From positions 1 through 53,174 of the forward strand of contig NZ_KB894605.1 of NCBI RefSeq assembly GCF_000374545.1: a stretch of 53,174 bases of DNA, in the 5' to 3' direction. A program made the position numbers and the translations under genes. The number at the start of each line of letters is the position of its first letter. Position 1 is the stretch's first letter. This DNA comes from Anaeromusa acidaminophila DSM 3853 (GTDB taxonomy: Bacteria > Bacillota > Negativicutes > Anaeromusales > Anaeromusaceae). Below are positions 7,177 to 14,690 of the stretch, one piece after another. The notes under the pieces are model-generated. The model saw nothing but the letters and a program-made list of their open reading frames with translations, had not been told where the DNA came from and searched no databases.

Positions 7177-8136
7177 CTATTTGTTCTGTTCTTCTTTAAT
7201 GCTGCAGTTTAGCGCTTCCACCAGCTCTTCCACCTGCAGACCGTGAATAGCGGCCGCTTGCTGCAGCGGCTCTCCTGTCGAAGACGGACACCCGAGGCAG
7301 CCCAAGCCAAACGAGCGAAAAACCGGTACCGTGTGCGGATATACCTGCAGAATGTCGCTGATAACGGTTTCCGCATTTACCAATTCTCCCGGCTTCAGAT
7401 TTCCGTTTAACAGCGGCGCAGGCGCCTGCTGCTTGGCCAGAGGACGCTCTGGCTCTGCGGGACCTGGCTGCTGCCCGTAAAAGCGGCTCAACACTTCTTT
7501 TTGAAAACTTCCAAAGCCAATGCGGTCAATAAAAACTCCCATACGCTCTACCTCGGCATTTTGCTTGTAGAACGAAACAATGACATCGGCGATCCGCAGG
7601 GCTTCTTCCAAACTCAGCGATCCCAGCAGCTTATCCGCCAGCCTGGGCTGCGCTCCGGCGCAGCCGCCTACATACACATCCCAGCCGCTTTCCGTACCGA
7701 TGAAGCCCACATCTTTCACATGCACCTCGGCGCAGGAGTTAGGGCAGCCGGCTACGCCTATCTTAATCCGCGAAGGCATTTCTTTTTTATGGTAGCGCTT
7801 GTCCAGCTCCATGCCCAGCTTAATGGCATCTTGTTTGCCGCGCTTGCAAAAGGTGTCGCCTGGGCACATTTTGATGCTGCGCACGCAATTGGCAAACCCC
7901 ATGGCAGGCTGCATCCCCAGCAGTTCCCATACGCCTTCCACATCCTCCGCCTTTAAACCGGTGATCATAATGCGCTGCGCCGAAGTCAATTTCAGTACGC
8001 CGCCGAATTGCTCCGCCGCTTCCGCATAACGCCGCAATACCTCCGGTTTGACAAAACCTCCCGGAAGATGTGGCGTCACGGCATAGGTTTTTTTCCCGTC
8101 TCTTATTTTTTGCAAGTTTGCACCTTTAGGCTGCAT
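7177..8136 (-). CDS. Siroheme/4Fe-4S nitrite-sulfite reductase-like protein with DUF1858 tail
   Basis: This 319-residue protein has the compact nitrite/sulfite reductase fold: a ferredoxin-like N-domain (PGGFVKPEVLRRYAEAAEQFG), then the cluster/siroheme ligands in MCPGDTFCKRG (C-x5-C, about residues 90-97) and AGCPNSC (C-x3-C, about 130-135). A short linker leads to a DUF1858-type domain (about 255-310) with GCLGC and EPLQQAAAIHG, seen next to redox enzymes. It is shorter than classic assimilatory enzymes, so it may act with a partner. I chose the ATG at 8136 because AAGGAGG precedes it; the frame is open further upstream through the operator. Expression probably depends on the CRP/FNR-like site at 8198-8229. 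Confidence 0.85.
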   Translation of the reverse strand: MQPKGANLQKIRDGKKTYAVTPHLPGGFVKPEVLRRYAEAAEQFGGVLKLTSAQRIMITGLKAEDVEGVWELLGMQPAMGFANCVRSIKMCPGDTFCKRGKQDAIKLGMELDKRYHKKEMPSRIKIGVAGCPNSCAEVHVKDVGFIGTESGWDVYVGGCAGAQPRLADKLLGSLSLEEALRIADVIVSFYKQNAEVERMGVFIDRIGFGSFQKEVLSRFYGQQPGPAEPERPLAKQQAPAPLLNGNLKPGELVNAETVISDILQVYPHTVPVFRSFGLGCLGCPSSTGEPLQQAAAIHGLQVEELVEALNCSIKEEQNK

Positions 8137-8178
8137 AGCTTGTCTACCTCCTTCAGCATGGCTGTTCTCTATGGTCTT

Positions 8179-8229
8179 AGTATAGCCGCAAAAAGGAAAG
8201 CAGGCTGTGATATACCTCACAGCCTGCTT
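8179..8229 (-). promoter_or_regulatory. Promoter with CRP/FNR-type operator centred near -41.5
   Basis: A perfect inverted repeat (13-base arms, six-base spacer, 8198-8229) contains TGTGA-N6-TCACA at 8206-8221, the CRP/FNR-family consensus. On the minus strand a -10 candidate TATACT lies at 8179-8184. The expected start near 8172 puts the operator centre at about -41.5, the class II activator position, and the -35 region is replaced by the operator. The alternative is a plain RNA hairpin or terminator, since TTTCCTTTTT follows. Confidence 0.65.
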
Positions 8230-8282
8230 AAATTCGCCAATATCTGTCTCAAACAAATTCCAGTCTCTATAAAATCCCCCAG

Positions 8283-8317
8283 ACTAGATAATTTTTTTCC
8301 TCATTCACCTATCTAGT
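8283..8317. repeat. Short inverted repeat ACTAGATA / TATCTAGT
   Basis: Two 8-base arms are separated by 19 T-rich bases, between topB and the siroheme reductase promoter. No function is assigned. It may be a protein site or a remnant of an insertion boundary. Confidence 0.35.
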
Positions 8318-8331
8318 GGTATCCGATCACG

Positions 8332-8349
8332 GCCTCCAAGCTTGGAGGC
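8332..8349 (+). terminator. Perfect 18-base palindrome after topB
   Basis: GCCTCCAAGCTTGGAGGC is a perfect palindrome followed by TTTTAG on the plus strand only. For topB, on the minus strand, there is no T tract after it, so it is at best a weak terminator for that gene. The strand of function is uncertain. Confidence 0.4.
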
Positions 8350-8369
8350 TTTTAGTTCCATACTTCTTT

Positions 8370-10523
8370 TCAATCAATGAATTCCATTTTCCAGTTGTAT
8401 CTGCCTGTGTTTTGATCCTTGCCATAATAGAAATAGGCGGCAAACTTATTCCCCTTCTTGCTTTTTAAACCGCGAAAACCAACTCTTCCGTTTTTCAATA
8501 GCAGTTTAACCATCTCGGGTGATACTTGCTTTTCAAAAGACGCAATATATTTATCATCTTTCCAGATGGTAAATTTACAGCCGTTTTTCCAGTTGCTGCA
8601 GCCAAACGCCTTCGCTGACTCTACCACTGGGCTATTGCATTCCGGACACAAACCTAGTACTTCAACATCTTCCGGGATAATCGCATGGGCCCCAAAACCA
8701 GCGGCGTCTTTGACATCATTAACCGATTTTATCACGAACTCAATCATCATATTGATAAAATCAGCTTTGCTGAATTTTTTCTTCTCAATGTCCGCTAGGG
8801 TTTTTTCCAGTTTTCCCGTATACTCTAAGTCAAATAATTCTTTTACTGGGAATTTTTCCACCATCATTTTACCTAATTCGGTACAAGCTAGGCTTTTCCC
8901 TCGGATTTCGATATAGCCGACGTCTTTTAGTTTTTTGATGGTTTCCGCTCTAGTTGCAGGAGTCCCGATGCTAAAGCCGCTCAAGATAGCAAGCATCATT
9001 TCTTCCGCATCTTCTTCTTTATATTTACGGCCGCAATTTTCCATCTCGCGCAGTAACGTTTTTTCCGAATGATACTTAGGCGCCTTGCGCTTCACTTCAT
9101 TTACGCTGCTTTTATGCACAAAAACAGTATCACCATCTTCTACGTGGGGCAAGGTAATCTCTTTGGAAGTTACCTTTTCGACTTTCTTCCAGCCATCGTT
9201 TAATTCTACTTTTCCCTTGCTTAGAAAAACGCCTTCCAGCAGCTCACTGTCGATCTTAATAACCAATTCCGTCTCTTCATATTCTGCCACAGGCATAAAC
9301 TGTGCTAAAAAACGATTTACTACTGCCTCATAAACGATCTTTTCATCACTATTCATATTCCGTGGCAAAACATAGGTCGGCATAATGGCGGAATGGCTCT
9401 CAACCTTTTTACTGTCAAAAACTCGCTTGGACGTATGAAAAACGATGTCCTTTTCAAAGGGAAGCCCTTTTTTATGTGCATTTAATACTTTTTCCGCTTT
9501 TTCAATTAAGCTTTCATCTAATACTGAACTGGCTGTTCTCGGATAGGTAATCAACTTATTTTCGTATAAGCTTTGGGCTGTCTTCAATACTTTATCAGAA
9601 GTCCAGCCTTTATATTTACTGGTAATATGGCCTTGCAAATTCGATAAATTAAACAAGTATGGGGCATATTCTTTTTTATATTCCACTTTTTTACTTGTAA
9701 TGCGCGCCGTTTTTTCAGCCAACTCTTTTTGCAACAGTTCCAGCTTATCTTTGGTTTCAAATTTTTCACTTTCATTTTCATGATATACGCCTTCAAAGAT
9801 GCTGTCTTCCTTGGTTTTAAACTCGGAAACCAATTTATAGTAGCTGGATTCTTTAAAGGCTTCAATTTCTTTATCGCGATCATAAATGATCTTTAAAGTC
9901 GGCAATAAGACACGCCCAATATTTAAAACCTTGATCGATTCATCGGCGCGATATTTTACGGTAGCAACCGAGGTAAGGTTAATCCCAATTAGCCAGTCTG
10001 CCAGTTGTCGCCCAAATCCGGCATCTTGCAGCGAGCTCATTTCTGTATTGGAGCGCAAGCTTTGCAAGCCTTTTTTTACTTCATCGTTTGTCCATTCATT
10101 AAGCAGCAGGCGTTCTATGGGCTTTTTTATATCCAAATATAGTGCAATTTCATCAAAAATAATTTGACCTTCGCGATCATCATCTGTTGCCGCAATAATC
10201 CCGTCTATATCTTCTCGCATAATCAACGCGTGAATAATATCAACTTGCTTCTTGGCGCCGGCGTCAATTTGCTCTTTAGTCCGATCCGAAGACTTTATTT
10301 TATATTTAAATTCGCTTGGTATGTAAGGAAAATACTCTAATCTCCATCCTTTGAGCTCTAGATTATAATCTTTCAAATCATATAACTGCAGCAAATGGCC
10401 AAAAGCCCAGGTTATTACATAGTCGTTGCCTTCAATAAAGCCATCTTTCCTGATTTTAGCATTAATGGCGTCGGCGATATTTCTGGCTACTGATGGTTTT
10501 TCAGTAATAATCAATTTTTTCAT
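8370..10523 (-). CDS. topB: DNA topoisomerase III (type IA)
   Basis: This 717-residue enzyme relaxes or decatenates DNA by single-strand passage. It has the Toprim domain (MKKLIITEKPSVARNIADAI at the start, AATDDDREGQIIFDE for metal), the catalytic tyrosine in LITYPRTASS, the TopB signature SGFSIGTPATRAETI, and a C-terminal zinc-ribbon-like tail (CPECNSPVVE, FGCSNWKNGCKF). By eye the gene is clearly richer in A/T and lysine codons than the GC-rich genes beside it, which suggests transfer; topB copies are common on conjugative elements. No strong ribosome site sits at the ATG; AAGGAG lies well upstream. No mobile genes accompany it. Confidence 0.95.
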   Translation of the reverse strand: MKKLIITEKPSVARNIADAINAKIRKDGFIEGNDYVITWAFGHLLQLYDLKDYNLELKGWRLEYFPYIPSEFKYKIKSSDRTKEQIDAGAKKQVDIIHALIMREDIDGIIAATDDDREGQIIFDEIALYLDIKKPIERLLLNEWTNDEVKKGLQSLRSNTEMSSLQDAGFGRQLADWLIGINLTSVATVKYRADESIKVLNIGRVLLPTLKIIYDRDKEIEAFKESSYYKLVSEFKTKEDSIFEGVYHENESEKFETKDKLELLQKELAEKTARITSKKVEYKKEYAPYLFNLSNLQGHITSKYKGWTSDKVLKTAQSLYENKLITYPRTASSVLDESLIEKAEKVLNAHKKGLPFEKDIVFHTSKRVFDSKKVESHSAIMPTYVLPRNMNSDEKIVYEAVVNRFLAQFMPVAEYEETELVIKIDSELLEGVFLSKGKVELNDGWKKVEKVTSKEITLPHVEDGDTVFVHKSSVNEVKRKAPKYHSEKTLLREMENCGRKYKEEDAEEMMLAILSGFSIGTPATRAETIKKLKDVGYIEIRGKSLACTELGKMMVEKFPVKELFDLEYTGKLEKTLADIEKKKFSKADFINMMIEFVIKSVNDVKDAAGFGAHAIIPEDVEVLGLCPECNSPVVESAKAFGCSNWKNGCKFTIWKDDKYIASFEKQVSPEMVKLLLKNGRVGFRGLKSKKGNKFAAYFYYGKDQNTGRYNWKMEFID

Positions 10524-10582
10524 CTTAATCGACTAACAAAAATTGTTATCTCCTTCATTTAGTATGTCCAGCTGCAAACTAG

Positions 10583-10605
10583 AAAAGCCGCCTGCTGCGG
10601 CTTTT
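10583..10605 (-). terminator. Bidirectional terminator after the HD gene
   Basis: AAAAGCCGC and GCGGCTTTT pair around five bases and are T-rich on both sides. On the minus strand it closes the folE2-queC-queE-HD operon. Confidence 0.75.
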
Positions 10606-10623
10606 TTAGTTTAACGTTTCCGC

Positions 10624-11442
10624 TTAAAGCAGAAATTCTTGCTCCAATTCGCCTAAATGATGCAACAGCTGATACGCTATAAGCGCCAATTGCCAAGCCC
10701 GGCGACTGCGCAGATACTTAAAATCCAAATCCAAAATGCGTACGCGGTCCAAGGCGTCACAGTCCTTAAACAAGAAGAAAAGCCTTTTTATACGAGTCTG
10801 CTCAGCAACCGGCATCTCGCTTAGCGCTCTTAGGCCTCGCTGGTCTGCAATGCAATGCCACTGCATAACGAACTGCAACGCCCGCAAATCTTCCGGCTCT
10901 AACTGCTCTTGCAAGGTAACAAGTTTATGCATTTTTTCAATGCTGTCCGCCCCATGCCGCTCGCACAGCGCATCATGGCTGCGTCCAATATCATGAAACG
11001 CCGCTGCATAGAGCAGTACTTTCCGGTCTTTTGCCGACAACTGCTCCAAAAAAGACAGAAAAAAAGCATGCAGCAATACTCTTTTCATATGACTAATCCC
11101 ATGAATGCTCTCTGGCCGGTGAAACTGCCTTCGCAAAACGGCTTCATTCCCAGCCAACAGACGATACTCGTCCAGCAGCGCAGCGTTAACCACCTGCGGC
11201 CAAAACGTCCAAAATGAGTAAAAGCTATCAAGCCTATGAATCGAACTGCGGGTTCCGTTATGAACAACGGCCTCATAAATCTGCCCCTCAGCCCCAAGCT
11301 GTGCTGTTCTATATAAAGCCAGATGCAAATCTGGCGTCCACGCATCGCCGCCGCTTAAACCGGAAGGAATGTCCCGAGCGGCCTTAAATACTTTGCTGCC
11401 GTCCGCATTACTTAACGCCCGCTTTTCTTCCAATGCTTTCAC
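10624..11442 (-). CDS. HD-domain phosphohydrolase-like protein
   Basis: This 272-residue cytosolic protein contains an HD metal-binding domain: His in IHGISHMKRVLLHAFF (about residue 114), the HD pair in AAAFHDIGRSHD (about 149-150), and further His/Asp in HGADSIEKMH and FKDCDALDRVR. Such enzymes hydrolyse phosphate esters or nucleotides. The substrate is unknown. It follows queE by about 35 bases and ends at a terminator, so it is probably the last gene of the deazapurine operon. That could hint at a nucleotide or pterin substrate, but this is inference. The start is uncertain: GTG at 11442 with AGAGG very close, or a TTG three codons in. Confidence 0.75.
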   Translation of the reverse strand: MKALEEKRALSNADGSKVFKAARDIPSGLSGGDAWTPDLHLALYRTAQLGAEGQIYEAVVHNGTRSSIHRLDSFYSFWTFWPQVVNAALLDEYRLLAGNEAVLRRQFHRPESIHGISHMKRVLLHAFFLSFLEQLSAKDRKVLLYAAAFHDIGRSHDALCERHGADSIEKMHKLVTLQEQLEPEDLRALQFVMQWHCIADQRGLRALSEMPVAEQTRIKRLFFLFKDCDALDRVRILDLDFKYLRSRRAWQLALIAYQLLHHLGELEQEFLL

Positions 11443-11476
11443 CGCCTCTAATTACCGCCTGATTGCGTTAGCCGCC

Positions 11477-12064
11477 TTAAGGAACCTGTAGCACCCGATG
11501 GAGCTGCACGCCTACGCGCCACAGTTTTCCAGGGTTAGCACGCACCAATTCTAAGGCCCGTAAAGCCGATGCTGGCCTGCCGCCCTCAACCTGTAAATAC
11601 ACCCGTCCCTCCGGGACCAAAGAGTCTTGAATGTGCTCCGCCTGTAGCCGCTCATCCACTACGTATTTCAGTTCATCCGCACGACAGCGCACGCCGTATG
11701 CAGCATCCGGCTTAGGCGAAACAGCAATCCAGTCAATTCCCCACTCAGCCGGAACTTCTTGAGTGCCATTCGTTTCCAGCGCTACTTCATGTCCACGCGC
11801 ATGCAGCGCCGCTGCTAAAGGGCCTAAATCATGCAGCGTCGGCTCGCCTCCGGTAATAATGACGCGCCGTACATCGCGCGGCAATTGCAAAAGAATGTCT
11901 GCAATGTCCATATCCTTGGCTTCTGCCGCCGTTTGCGAATGAGCCGTATCACACCAACTGCAGCGAAGATTGCAGCCGCCCAGACGTACAAAAGACGCCA
12001 GCGTCCCCTGATAGTAGCCTTCCCCTTGAATGCTACTGAATAATTCTAACACCGGATAATTCAT
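11477..12064 (-). CDS. queE: 7-carboxy-7-deazaguanine synthase
   Basis: QueE is a small radical SAM enzyme that converts 6-carboxytetrahydropterin to 7-carboxy-7-deazaguanine in queuosine biosynthesis. The 195-residue protein begins with [19 protein letters not shown], followed by the cluster motif CNLRCSWCD (C-x3-C-x2-C, about residues 31-38) and the TGGEPTLH glycine motif that contacts SAM. Its ATG overlaps the queC stop by four bases (ATGA). Size and motifs match the family. Confidence 0.95.
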   Translation of the reverse strand: MNYPVLELFSSIQGEGYYQGTLASFVRLGGCNLRCSWCDTAHSQTAAEAKDMDIADILLQLPRDVRRVIITGGEPTLHDLGPLAAALHARGHEVALETNGTQEVPAEWGIDWIAVSPKPDAAYGVRCRADELKYVVDERLQAEHIQDSLVPEGRVYLQVEGGRPASALRALELVRANPGKLWRVGVQLHRVLQVP

Positions 12065-12732
12065 AATTTGCCCCCGGACCGGCGTTGCTGCAGATAGGTA
12101 GCAAGTCCTTTAGCCCGCAAAATGCAAGACGGACACTCGCCGCAGCCAGCGCCAGGAATCCCCTGGTAACAAGTCACCGTTTTTTCAGCAATATACTCCA
12201 GTTTTCCCATTTGATCCGCCAGCTCCCAAGTTTGCGCCTTATCCAGCCACATCAGCGGCGTATGCAAGACAAACTCCTCCGCCATGGCTAAATTCAAAGT
12301 AACATTTAGTGATTTAATAAAAATATCCCGACAGTCTGGATAGCCGCTAAAATCAGTCTCGCAAACACCAGTAACAAGATGACGCAAACCATGTCCTTTC
12401 GCCAAAACAGCTGCAAATGACAGAAACAGCAGATTACGCCCGGGAACAAAGGTAGAAGGAAGTGCGCCTTCTTCTCCCTCTGAAACAGGAATATCCGTAC
12501 GAGTCAATGCATTCGGAGCCAGTTGATTCAGCAGCGCCATATCCAACACCGTATGCTGCACGCCAAGCTCTGCGGCGATCTGCCGCGCATGCTCAATTTC
12601 ACTGCTATGCCTTTGCCCGTAATCAAAGGTAACCGCTTCCACCCGCTCAAATCGCTCCAACGCCCAAAACAAGCAAGTAGTGCTGTCTTGTCCGCCGCTG
12701 AAAACCACTAAAGCGCCTTGGCCCTGTTTCAT
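12061..12732 (-). CDS. queC: 7-cyano-7-deazaguanine synthase
   Basis: QueC uses ATP and ammonia to make preQ0 from 7-carboxy-7-deazaguanine. The 223-residue protein has the pyrophosphatase loop [12 protein letters not shown] near residues 8-19, the FDYGQRH motif, and a zinc site [16 protein letters not shown] near the C-terminus. I placed the start at 12732 because this ATG overlaps the folE2 stop in an ATGA junction. It is translationally linked to folE2 upstream and queE downstream. Confidence 0.96.
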   Translation of the reverse strand: MKQGQGALVVFSGGQDSTTCLFWALERFERVEAVTFDYGQRHSSEIEHARQIAAELGVQHTVLDMALLNQLAPNALTRTDIPVSEGEEGALPSTFVPGRNLLFLSFAAVLAKGHGLRHLVTGVCETDFSGYPDCRDIFIKSLNVTLNLAMAEEFVLHTPLMWLDKAQTWELADQMGKLEYIAEKTVTCYQGIPGAGCGECPSCILRAKGLATYLQQRRSGGKL

Positions 12733-13562
12733 TTTCCAGTCGCTCCTTCTACCCATTCGCTATGTGCGGCATAAGCGCTGTGATTGTGAATGGACTCAAA
12801 GTTTTCACATTCAATCGCAAACCAACGTACGCCCTTTAGGCCGCGAAACAGCAAAATCAAATCACGAATTACATCTTCAACAAATTTAGGGTTTTCATAA
12901 GCTTGCTCGGTAACAAATTTTTCATCCTGTCGCTTGAGCAACGAATACACAGGCGCGCTTCCTTGCGCTTCCATAGACGCCACAAGGTCCTCCAACCAAT
13001 GCAGCACTCCCGGACGGCAACGCAAACGAGCGCGCATCATGCCTCGCTGATTATGCGCGCCATAACGTGAGATTTCCTTGCTGCACGGGCACAAAGACGT
13101 AAAAGGAACTTCCACGGAAATAATAAAATCGAACGTTCCATCTTCATCATAAGCCGCTTCAAAAGAACAATTATAATCAACCAAACTGCGAATACCGCTC
13201 ACCGGCGCCGCTTTTTCAATAAAATAGATAAACGAAAAACTCACATGCGCCCGGCCTGCTTGCAGTCTAACACAAATATCTTTTGCCATGTCCTCCAGTT
13301 CCACCATAGAAACCGGCTTATTGCGCCAGGCATCCAATACTTCTAGGAACCGGCTCATATGAGTACCTTTATAGTCATGAGGCAAATCCACTGCCGCATC
13401 AATGGTAGCGACAACATGCTGAAATCCTCCGGCCTTTGTTCGAATAGAAAAAGGCAAACGAACCCCTTTGACCCCTACTTTTTGCAGTGAAACCCCTCTA
13501 TGATCCATCGAGCTTTGCACGTCATCCAACTGAATTTGCCCTCCTGTACAGTGATTCTTCAT
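12729..13562 (-). CDS. folE2: GTP cyclohydrolase FolE2 (type IB)
   Basis: FolE2 converts GTP to dihydroneopterin triphosphate, the first step of both folate and queuosine synthesis, using a metal other than obligate zinc. The 277-residue protein has [21 protein letters not shown] at its start, KGTHMSRF, the metal-binding region [23 protein letters not shown], and [18 protein letters not shown]. It is the lead gene of the queuosine operon. The ATG at 13562 has no clear ribosome site; a TTAAGA -10-like box lies immediately upstream, so the message may be leaderless. queD is not in this cluster. Confidence 0.96.
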   Translation of the reverse strand: MKNHCTGGQIQLDDVQSSMDHRGVSLQKVGVKGVRLPFSIRTKAGGFQHVVATIDAAVDLPHDYKGTHMSRFLEVLDAWRNKPVSMVELEDMAKDICVRLQAGRAHVSFSFIYFIEKAAPVSGIRSLVDYNCSFEAAYDEDGTFDFIISVEVPFTSLCPCSKEISRYGAHNQRGMMRARLRCRPGVLHWLEDLVASMEAQGSAPVYSLLKRQDEKFVTEQAYENPKFVEDVIRDLILLFRGLKGVRWFAIECENFESIHNHSAYAAHSEWVEGATGK

Positions 13563-13599
13563 TTCATCTTAACACATCTGTTCAAGCAAAGACAAGAAA

Positions 13600-13621
13600 G
13601 CCGGCCACTTCCGTGGCCGGC
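13600..13621 (-). terminator. Terminator after fni
   Basis: GCCGGCCAC and GTGGCCGGC pair around four bases, followed on the minus strand by TTTCTTGTCTTT. It separates fni from folE2. Confidence 0.85.
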
Positions 13622-13633
13622 GCCTGTATCCCT

Positions 13634-14689
13634 TTAGAAAAAGCGTCGCGTTAAACCGCGCTGTCGACTCCAAGACTCGACCAGACCTGTTAAAACCAAC
13701 GGAGCCTTCTGCAGTTCTTCAATACAACTGCAGCCAGACAGAAGTAGTATGGCCCGAACCTGCATTAATAAAGCCTGCCACTGTTCGACAGCAGCTTTCA
13801 AATCGCCAGACCAAACTAACCGCAGTGCCGGCGCCGCTAATGCGACCGCATCAGCCCCCAAGGCCAACGCTTTTACAATTTCCAACGCCGTTCGCACGCC
13901 TCCTGAAGCAATCAAAGACGCCCCTTGCCGCTGCACTACGCTGCCAGTTTCCAACAGCGAACACGCTGTTGGTATGCCCCAGGCCAAAAGATCTTCAGCT
14001 AAAAACTCATTTTTGCGTTCGGCTTCAATGGCAATGAAATTCGTACCGCCGCAGCCACCCACATCCAAGACTGCCACGCCACAGGAAAGAAGGGTTTCTG
14101 CCGCTTCTCGCTGCATGCCGCAGCCTACTTCCTTAACAATCACAGGGACCGAGACGGCGCTGCAAATAGCAGCAATATTATCCCGGTAGCCGCGGAAATC
14201 ACGATCCCCCTCCGCCATAAACAGTTCCTGTGCGACATTGAGATGCAACTGCAAAGCCGAGGCATCCAGCATATCAACCGCCATAACCGCTTGCTCCGGC
14301 GTGGCATGCGCTCCCAAATTGGCCCACACCGCTCCCGAAGGCAAATGCCGCCGCACAACGCGAAAAGTTTCTGCAAGCTCAGGTTCCTCCACCGCGGCAT
14401 ACTGCGAGCCCACAGCCAAAACGCTTTGAGTTTCTCTCGCTAATACCGCCAGACGCTCATTCAACTGCGCCACATCCTGAGCGCCGCCTGTAAGCGCATT
14501 GATAATTAAAGGGTGGATCAATGTTTGTTTTCCTACGGACGCAGCAAGAGAAATGTCAGTCACTGCCAAATCCGGAAGACAATGATGCAGCAACTGCACA
14601 TCCTGAAACCCATTTTTCGCCGGTCCATCTAACAATTCCAGCGCACAGCGCACATGGTCCATTTTGCGCGACTGCCTGGCAGATTGCAT
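13634..14689 (-). CDS. fni: Type 2 isopentenyl-diphosphate delta-isomerase
   Basis: This FMN enzyme interconverts isopentenyl and dimethylallyl diphosphate. The 351-residue barrel protein shows SRKMDHVRCALE at the start, INALTGGAQDVAQLN, AVGSQYAA, the phosphate/FMN segments VIVKEVGCGM and LDVGGCGGTNF, and ASGGVRTALEIVKALALGADAV. It begins one base after the ispH-rpsA stop (TAAGATG) and is followed by a terminator. Its place next to ispH gathers two isoprenoid steps: IspH yields both diphosphates and Fni balances them. Confidence 0.94.
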   Translation of the reverse strand: MQSARQSRKMDHVRCALELLDGPAKNGFQDVQLLHHCLPDLAVTDISLAASVGKQTLIHPLIINALTGGAQDVAQLNERLAVLARETQSVLAVGSQYAAVEEPELAETFRVVRRHLPSGAVWANLGAHATPEQAVMAVDMLDASALQLHLNVAQELFMAEGDRDFRGYRDNIAAICSAVSVPVIVKEVGCGMQREAAETLLSCGVAVLDVGGCGGTNFIAIEAERKNEFLAEDLLAWGIPTACSLLETGSVVQRQGASLIASGGVRTALEIVKALALGADAVALAAPALRLVWSGDLKAAVEQWQALLMQVRAILLLSGCSCIEELQKAPLVLTGLVESWSRQRGLTRRFF

Positions 14690-14690
14690 C

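Noticed and set aside
8137-8256. N-terminal extension of the siroheme reductase
   Set aside because: The extra 40 codons cover the ribosome site, the promoter and the CRP/FNR palindrome, and the family starts at the internal ATG.
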